From positions 74,310,383-74,374,382 of the forward strand of contig JAKGHH010000002.1 of the NCBI GenBank assembly GCA_022828595.1: a stretch of 64,000 bases of DNA, in the 5' to 3' direction. Of the stretch, positions 56,726-64,000 are shown piece after piece. The notes under the pieces are model-generated. The model did no database searches, was not told where the DNA came from, and saw only the letters and a list, made by a program, of their open reading frames with translations. A program made the position numbers and the translations under genes. This DNA comes from Nelumbo lutea. Lineage: Eukaryota; Streptophyta; Magnoliopsida; Proteales; Nelumbonaceae. How positions within the stretch are numbered: the first letter of the stretch is position 1; the number at the start of each line of letters is the position of its first letter.

Positions 56726-58779
56726 GATGAAAGTATGAAACCTCAACCCAACCCACCCTTACCCTAATGGGTAATTCGACCCAACTTAACTCGTTGCTGT
56801 AATGGGTGGGTATGCTTGTGGAATTTTTCTTGACTAAAATACCCATATTTGTGTATTTAGTCCATCTCCAATTATGAGGATTGAAAATGTAATTTCAATT
56901 CATGCTTTTCACATCATTTAATCCCCTTTCATTGAGTCTTATATTTAAGGTATTAACTCCCATTCTTTCTTATTAGATCGTATATTTAAGTTATCTTTTC
57001 ACCAATAAATGCTACTAATTATATCTATGCCCAATAATTTTAACAATATAAATACATATGTTTTAAAATATACTCAAAAACAAAACCATTCTTTATCCAA
57101 GTGATGACTAAGCAATTCAGTCATTCACATCAAAATGGTCAACCCATGAAGTCATAGTCAAATAATAAAATTTTTAAATAGAACTAAATATAGAAAAATA
57201 CAAAAATTAGAAAAAACTAAATGCACTTGTAATATTTTTATTAATCAAAATAAAAAATAAGTGTAATAAACAAGAAGTATTTTTAGGGGTTTTTATTGTT
57301 CACTCCACCTCAGAATTCATAATATAATCACAATACGATCATATAGTTTGGGTCAATATCATGGGGGGAAAGAAGCCAAATTCACCAGGGGGATGGTGTA
57401 TATAGGGGGAGCTAGGCATAAATATATTGGGAAAAAAATTGACCAATTCTGTGGTGGATTGAATCGTAAAAATCCCTTATTTTTATTAATGATGAAAATG
57501 AAATACATATATAATTAAAAACTAACAAAAATGAAACTATTTTTCTATTTGGTAGAGATCAATAATTCAACTTTTGGGTCAAATAATTTAATGTCATAAT
57601 TAAATAATAAAAATTAATAAAATATAAAACACAAAAAATGAAAAAATACATAAATTTTACAAAAAGAAAACATTTAGACGCATATATAATATCATATTAA
57701 ACAAAAAAAAATATACATAACATAATTATTTTTACACACAAATAAAAAAATTATAAAAAAATTTAAACACATTTGTAATTATATATTTACGCTACTATTA
57801 AAAATATGAATAAGATTGTGCAACTTTCTTTTGACTAAAATATCCATTTTTTAATTTAATCCCTATTTAATTGTGAGGTTTAAAATGTAATTTGAACTAC
57901 TACTTTTTAACTCATCCAACTCTCTCTCCCTTTAAAGCTTACATTTTTCTATGAATGAACAAAAAAAAAGATACACTAAAAAGATAAAAAATTACAAAGA
58001 GAAGAGTCTAGCAAAGTAGTTAGGCCTGTCAATGATACCTGAACCTTTGCAGCCCACTATGGGGTGTTTACATAATCGGATTCAAATTTGCAATCTGCAT
58101 CTAATTAACATTGAAAATAAAAAATACATGAATTTTATAGAAAATTTTGGATACATTGTTACTATCATTATCATCTAAAATTACCATGTGCAAAGAACGT
58201 GCACACTTCCATCAAAAGCTTGTTGTAGAAACTATTTGAATACATCTCTAATATTGTATATTCATTATATTAAACAAAAATAAGTATGACAAATATGAAT
58301 AACTTTTACAGACATAGAAATATAAAAACCATTGTAAAAAATTTTGGAAACATAATATTTTCTATCATCATCATAAAAAATTGCCACATATATATAATTT
58401 ATGCATTGCTAACATGGTACACCCATTCAACCCGGATGGTCAAACCAGTGACACGCAACCCAGAGGCAAAAATGATTCAGTCTCGGGTCAGTTTTTAAAA
58501 CATTGGTCCAATCTTCATGTCCTCTCTAAACAATTTTGCTTGAGGCGGTACCGTATTAGTGCACATCATCCTACATGAACAAGGACTCTTGGCCATTTCA
58601 GCCTAATAAATCAAGCAACACCCAGCGTGATCAATGTGGCTGTTTGTAAAATTTATCATTTGTATCTTTCCTAATCTCAATATATTTTTGGAAATATTGA
58701 TTACTGTATTGAACCGTATTAATTACAATTGGTTACCATATCAATTATTGATTAACCGTATTTATGAAAAAATAGTAGA
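56726..58779. other. AT-rich, no gene
   Basis: 56735-56825 has ACCCAACCCACCC/GGGTGGG words like 53085. 57150-57290 and 57590-57790 share ATTTTTAAATAGAAC-type and ACAAAAAATGAAAAAATA-like words. No coding. Confidence 0.5.
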
Positions 58780-59790
58780 CATTATTTATTAATAAATACA
58801 TTAAGAGTATTTATTAATAAATACCATTTTCGGTATTAAGAGTATCTTAGGTAATTTATTAATAAATACCATTAATATTTATCAAATATAATAAAATACC
58901 AAATACTGTTAAAAGTATAATTAGTGTCTATAATTACTGTAATTGATAATTATTGTTATTTTACCGAAATTTGATAAATATTATTAATAAAGTTACAAAA
59001 AATACTAGAAATTTGGATACTTTTTTATTTAATAATAATATAATTGTATGTATTTATGGTTATTTTTAATTATTTTGAGTAACGTTTTTTGTACTTTTGG
59101 TATTTTTTAAAGTATTTATGGTAATTATTTTTATTAATAGATACTGTTAATACTCTTATTTATCAAGAAAAGTAGACATTTTCAAAAATTTCCGTAAAAT
59201 AATTAATAAATAAGGATTAAATCAATTACCATTATATTTATTAAGAGTATTTATTAATAAACACAATTTTTGGTATTATGAGTATCTTTTGTAATTTATT
59301 ATTAAATACCATTAATATTTATCAAATATAATAAATTACCAAATATTGTTAATAAATATAATTAGTTCCAATAATTACTTTTTTACCTAAATTTGATAAA
59401 TATTATTAATAAAAAGTACAAAAAAATCCTACAATTTTGGATAGTGTTTGATTTAATAAATAATAGAATTGTATTTATTTATAGTTACTTTTAATTTATT
59501 TTCAGTGATTTTTTTTTGTAATTTTTTCTAATACTTAAAGTACTTTTTTGTACTTTGGGTATTTTGAAGTATTTTTGGTAATTATTTTTATTAATAAATA
59601 CTGTTAATACCGTTATTTATCAAAAAATAGTAGACATATTCAGAAATTATCATAAAATTATCAAAAAATAACCCTATTTATTTAAATTAATTACCATTAT
59701 TTTTCTTGAGGATATTTATTAATAAATACCATTAATATTTATCAAATATAATAAATTACCAAATATTGTTAATAAATATAATTGGTGTTA
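58775..59790. repeat. AT-rich tandem repeat, about 460-bp unit, 2.2 copies
   Basis: The block TATTTATTAATAAA, then GTATTA-GAGTATCTT, ATTAATATTTATCAAATATA, ATTAC CAAATA-TGTTAA, and (A/G)GTATTTTTGGTAATTATTTT occurs at about 58790, 59240 and, in part, 59700, in the same order. Confidence 0.85.
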
Positions 59791-60663
59791 ATAATTATTG
59801 TTTTTAATAAAAATAAAAACCAACCCGTAGGTGGACCCGTTTTTGCAGAGGTCTTAGGTCACTAATTTGGCCATCTAGGTTGAACAAGTCAAACTGTTCC
59901 ACATCAACACTCTATATATTTAAATAAGTATATTTATATGCATACATAAATGTGAATAATGTACATATATGTGTGCAAATATATGTTTTATCAATAATTA
60001 GTGTATAATTATGTTTTACATATAGTATATATATTATTTTATATTCAATTTATGTTTTTAATTCAGTTTTTTATTTTTTTATTTATAAAAATATTAAAAA
60101 TTATGATTTGAGGCCAAAAAAGTGTTTTTTTCACAAAAATAGCGATGCAAGGCACCCATGGCACCTTGGGATGCATGGATTTTGAAAAGTTACCCAAAAT
60201 CAAAAACAAAAAAAAAATCACCTCAATCAGACATCTAAGTGCAAAGTTATGGCCTTCAAAAGATTGCACATACTAAATGGGTCAACGATTTAACCATTCG
60301 GGTCAGATCATTTATGACCAAGTCAACAGTGTTTAAGCAAAGGGTGGGTTTCAACAGAATTGGATTCAGAATCAAGTTAAGGTGACGGTTCGTACAATTT
60401 AACCTGCTAGGTCGACAACGAATTGAAAACATTGATATCATTTTAGGTCGATTTTCAATTTGGTCAATCAATTCAAAAGAAACTTAAATAGTTAAATTTA
60501 AATTTAAATATATATATAACAATATTATTAAAAATAATTTAAAATTTAAAATATAAAATATTTTAGACTAAGAAATATGAGAATTTTCTCACTTTTAGGC
60601 TAAGAAATTTTGGTCAGATTACAAATGGCCAAACTGAAATCAACTCGACCTGGTTAGGTTGGA
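59791..60663. other. Degraded dispersed repeat
   Basis: 60060-60310 is the inverted relative of 52800-53060. No coding. Confidence 0.5.
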
Positions 60664-60771
60664 AAATTATTGAACCGAAGCCAATTGGAAGTACTAGAAA
60701 ATCGACCAACTCAGGTCAAGTTGGGTCAAGATGGTCAGTTTCATCGATTTAATGAACAACTCTAGTTGAAG

Positions 60772-60808
<37 letters not shown>

Positions 60809-61178
60809 ATTGAAAAAAAAATTAATAAATTAAAATATAAAACAATTGTCTACTATTATATATTTCTATTATTTAGCTTTCACTTAACAAAGTTCATTCA
60901 TAAATTATTGAACCAAATCCAATCGGAAGTACTAGAAAATCGACCAACTCAGGTCAAGTTGGATCAAGATGGTTAGTTTCATCGATTTAATGAACAACTC
61001 TAGTTGAAATTAATTATTACTATTGTTATTATTGTTGTTGTTGTATTGAAAAATTTATTAAAAATAGTACATAGAATATAAATAATTATTAATTATTTAA
61101 AATATTAAAATATTAAACAATTTTCTATTATAATATATTTCTATTATTTAGCTTCCGCTTAACAAAGTCCATTCATTA
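60664..61178. repeat. Two-copy tandem duplication, 238-bp unit, with GTT microsatellite
   Basis: AAATTATTGAACC starts at 60664 and 60902; GTACTAGAAAATCGACCAAC and TCATCGATTTAATGAACAAC follow in both. Unit 1 has about 13 GTT units (60771-60808); unit 2 has a broken, shorter ATT/GTT run (about 61015-61045). Confidence 0.93.
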
Positions 61179-61565
61179 CACGAGTTCCCGCTAGTAAATA
61201 CAAACGATAATGTTGTAGTCAACCACAAAAAATCTCCTCAAAACTCCTGTTGTGTCTCTTGGAAACTAACAAATAAATTATTTAGTTAGACTAAAATAGT
61301 AAATAAATATTTTAAAATTATTCAGATTGTATTTAAAATAAATCTAGGTAGGATTTGTTTAAGAGTTTTTGAATATTTAAGTGCTTATACATGGCTAAAA
61401 AAAAGAGTGAATTGATCTCTAAGCTCGTCAGGTCCACATACTCAAAGCGGTGAAAGAAAAACTAAAAGAGTGAATTTCTTACAACCATTCTCAAAGATCA
61501 CTCACTAAAATGCTAATATGCCAAAGTATGAAAGAAAAAAAAATAAAAAAATAGAAAAAAATATC
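61179..61565. other. Intergenic
   Basis: No coding or clear repeat. Confidence 0.4.
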
Positions 61566-61675
61566 ACCAGTTGGTTGGTAAGGTCTCCTGTTGATCGTAG
61601 CAGAGACTTGGGATTGAATCCAGCCTTCACCTGGGTTGGGAGGTCATGGGTTGGGGGATGGGCTACCCCTAGGGG
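61566..61675 (+). mobile_element. tRNA-derived SINE-like copy 2
   Basis: TTGGTTGGTAAGGTCTC, GTAGCAGAGACTTGGGATTG and AATCCAGCC, then GGTCATGGGTTGGGGGATGG; same order as 19773-19880. An AAAAAATA-rich run precedes it. Confidence 0.5.
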
Positions 61676-62499
61676 TGTCAACGGTATTCGAAAATCCAAT
61701 TTTGAATTCGAGATTGGACATAATCGAATCAAATTCATATATGACCTGATTAGATTAGATAAATATCCAGATTTGATCAATTATTCAATTCTTATATATA
61801 ATATATAAAATATTTAAATGTTTTATATAACTTATATATAATAATTAAAGTATATAAATAAAATATATATTTATATATGTTATAAAATGAAATATTTATT
61901 ATATATATTTATTAATTACCTCAGATAATTAATTGGACTAATTCGAATCAAATCGAATATTTGAATACTTAATCGAATAGAACTTGAATATAAATTTTTA
62001 ATATCCATCGGATATCAAATTTTTTAATTGGGTTCAAATTCAGATATTACCTGATTCTATTCAAATTCTACCCTGTTGTGAAGCCCTTAGAAGACATAAA
62101 AAATAAATAAATAAATAAACATTGGCAGGTTCACATTTCATATATTCGGGTTGGCATGCAACCACGGCTGCAGTATATCTTTTTTCCCCTCTCTCACTAC
62201 ATTTGTTGTTGAAAAGAAAACAAATTATAATGATACCTTCCATTCAACTCTATCACTTGAATCAAAATTCAAAGAAGCAAGTTTCAAACAAAAAACAAAT
62301 CAAAAGTTATTCATTCACTTGAATTGAACTTTCAGTTGGTAAATTGAAACATTGGTGAAATAGGGGAGAGAAATAAAGTAAGAGTATTTACATATAAAAA
62401 TAAGTTAGTATGGCAGATTGGTCTGTAGAGGTTAATTTTGCCATTAAAAAGCAATAATGGTGCATATAGACCACTATAGTTGAATCATTGATAACTCCG
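61676..62499. other. AT-rich, with AGGGGTGTCAACGG end motif
   Basis: CTAGGGGTGTCAACGGTATTC at 61668 resembles a TIR element start; the rest holds ATTCGAAT/ATCCGATA words to about 62070. No partner end identified. Confidence 0.4.
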
Positions 62500-62503
62500 A
62501 TAT

Positions 62504-62588
62504 GAGTTCACATTTCGTACTTGTTATCGGCAGATGTTCCTAATACATGCTTGAGATGTGTTGTGGGGGGCAGATGTGAATTCTTTCG
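62504..62588. mobile_element. Hairpin family H (partial)
   Basis: GAGTTCACATTT and GCAGATGTGAATTC are inverted ends; core CAGATGTTCCTAATACATG. Confidence 0.6.
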
Positions 62589-63262
62589 GTATTTTAAAGA
62601 ATGAGAAAATATGAGAAAAATAACCTGAAATTTTTTATGGGTTTCAATGAAGTTCTAAATTTTATGCTACTCTCTAGACAGTGTTGCATGGACAAGGTAG
62701 GGGAATTGGAATCCAACACATGTCCAAAGGTCTGACTCGGCAAGATGGGATAGCATATGGACTCGCTTAGTAAAAATTGTATGAAATATTAAAATTTAGT
62801 TCATATTTTTTGAATTGTTACATTATATACCTACAAAAGCGCCACCTTTGTTTACATTTAATACAAAAAATGGAGGATTCATATTATAGATTGGCTGTTC
62901 ATTTACCTAGAAGTCCCTTCAATAATCTGTGGAGTATTGAACTCGAACACTTGTCCGACACAGCACATTATCCATTTTAAGAGAGCTCATATGACATTTC
63001 CTCTAAATCAACACTTAGTCCTCTTCGGTTTTCAGATTTTGAGAGGGGAGAAATCAGTTAATGGGATTTCGGTTTCTATTGATTCAGATATCCATGTTCT
63101 TTTTTCAGAATTATGTATGGTTTGCAGAAAAATCATTTTCCCTAATTATTATCACTTATCCATCTCCCAAGTGGATAACTTTTTAAAGTTGTCAATACAT
63201 AAATGGGACAATAATGTCCTTCTATGGATAAAATAGTTAATATCTTGTTTACCTGAAAAATT
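62589..63262. other. Intergenic
   Basis: GTGTTGCATGGACAAGG (62683) and CACTTGTCCGACACAGCAC (62949) hint at inverted ends of a roughly 290-bp element. No coding accepted. Confidence 0.4.
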
Positions 63263-63660
63263 GGCTGCGTTTGGTTGCAATACAAACGCAAATAAGTATA
63301 CTACATATTTACCCATTTTTCAGTTCATGAATGCAAACACCGTTCACATTTTAAACTGTTTTTGCATTCATCTTGTTTGTTTGAAATTAGTGCAAAAGTG
63401 TAGGCCCATCATTAAATGCTCCAACTATCTTATGCTTCAATACCTTAACTGTGGTCAAAAAGTTAATTATCAAAAGAACACAAAATTGTATCCAAAAAAT
63501 AGGTATAGTAATATTCTCTTCTCAGAATACAAAAGTGTCAGAAAATACATTTTTACTCTAATAATCATTATTTTTTTACGTATCAAATAAATGCTTGTAA
63601 ATGTAAACCAAAATATATAAATACCCCAATTTAACGTTTATATCACAAACAAACGGAGCC
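63263..63660. mobile_element. MITE with GGCT-CGTTTG ends (about 398 bp)
   Basis: GGCTGCGTTTGGTTGC and CACAAACAAACGGAGCC are inverted. Interior has TTTGCATT/AATGCAAA words as at 53583. No clean target duplication. Confidence 0.6.
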
Positions 63661-63699
63661 AAAAGAATAGATAAATGACTTCCCAAAAAACGAACCGGA

Positions 63700-63918
63700 C
63701 CTTAATAGAAAAGATCTGTGAATTCCCTACTGTCTAAGATAATATATGTCATCATGTTTATGAAAATTACTCTGATTAAAAGGAATCTTAAGCATCTTGG
63801 ACACATCCTCCTAAACAAGTTAGCTTCATCCTCACGGGATTTAATTAGCCCAGCAGGTTCAGAAGGCAACAAAGCAGTCAGTTCTCCAGCTAAATGGCAA
63901 AATTCTTTTCAAATCCTA
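63700..63918 (-). other. Exon-like open stretch, unidentified
   Basis: On minus the frame reads CHLAGELTALLPSEPAGLIK followed by SREDEANLFRRMCPR, with normal coding composition, after an AG at about 63896. No clear donor follows. It might belong to a gene extending past the window edge. Function unknown. Confidence 0.3.
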
Positions 63919-64000
63919 CTGTATTCAGCCTTCTAGTTTCACATATTTAGTACAACCCGTGTGCAGCTAGTAATTAACTCACTACAATATGTAGGGACGG

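Overview
The window is nuclear DNA from a flowering plant with a repeat-rich, probably large genome. The evidence is spliced GT-AG genes with kilobase introns, Tat-type Ty3/gypsy, chromovirus and Ty1/copia retroelements, LINE and SINE fragments, and many MITEs. I cannot name the species. I see no rRNA gene, canonical tRNA gene, CRISPR array or bacterial-type gene.

Layout. 1-7962: 3' part of a decayed Tat-lineage Ty3/gypsy element on + (protease, RT, two RNase H domains, integrase, a decayed antisense accessory gene, and a 3' LTR with perfect TGATG/CATCA ends). 7963-11236: repeat debris, an AG microsatellite and Tourist-like MITEs. 11237-21710 (minus): the one clearly intact gene, a nine-exon family GH3 beta-glucan exohydrolase/beta-glucosidase of 665 residues whose nine exons join in frame. 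Intron 2 uses a GC donor. Intron 4 (4.9 kb) carries a retroelement with inverted LTRs flanked by a CCCTA duplication. 22.6-30 kb: a LINE tail split by a hAT-type MITE, more MITEs, an 833-bp foldback element and very AT-rich DNA. 30.2-35.2 kb (minus): a decayed Ty1/copia element with its 5' LTR and a duplicated gag segment. 36.5-37.1 kb (minus): terminal exons of an unidentified plant gene. 38.2-39.1 kb (minus): a hAT transposase remnant. 39.5-52 kb: MITEs, hairpin elements, satellites and an Au-SINE fragment. 52.2-52.7 kb: a copia RNase H remnant. 53.9-56.1 kb: a possible Pack-type TIR element enclosing a truncated FD-like bZIP copy. 56-64 kb: AT-rich tandem duplications, a SINE copy and further MITE-like sequence.

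Only the GH3 gene looks able to make its product. It is predicted to be secreted, act on cell-wall beta-glucans, and possibly be membrane-anchored through a hydrophobic C-terminus. Nearly everything else is mobile-element history. Nested insertions with intact target duplications let the order of several events be read directly. The most unusual items are the inverted-LTR element encoding a decayed in-frame Gag-polyQ-chromodomain fusion, the FD-like copy between inverted termini, and a dispersed family of short hairpins sharing one core.
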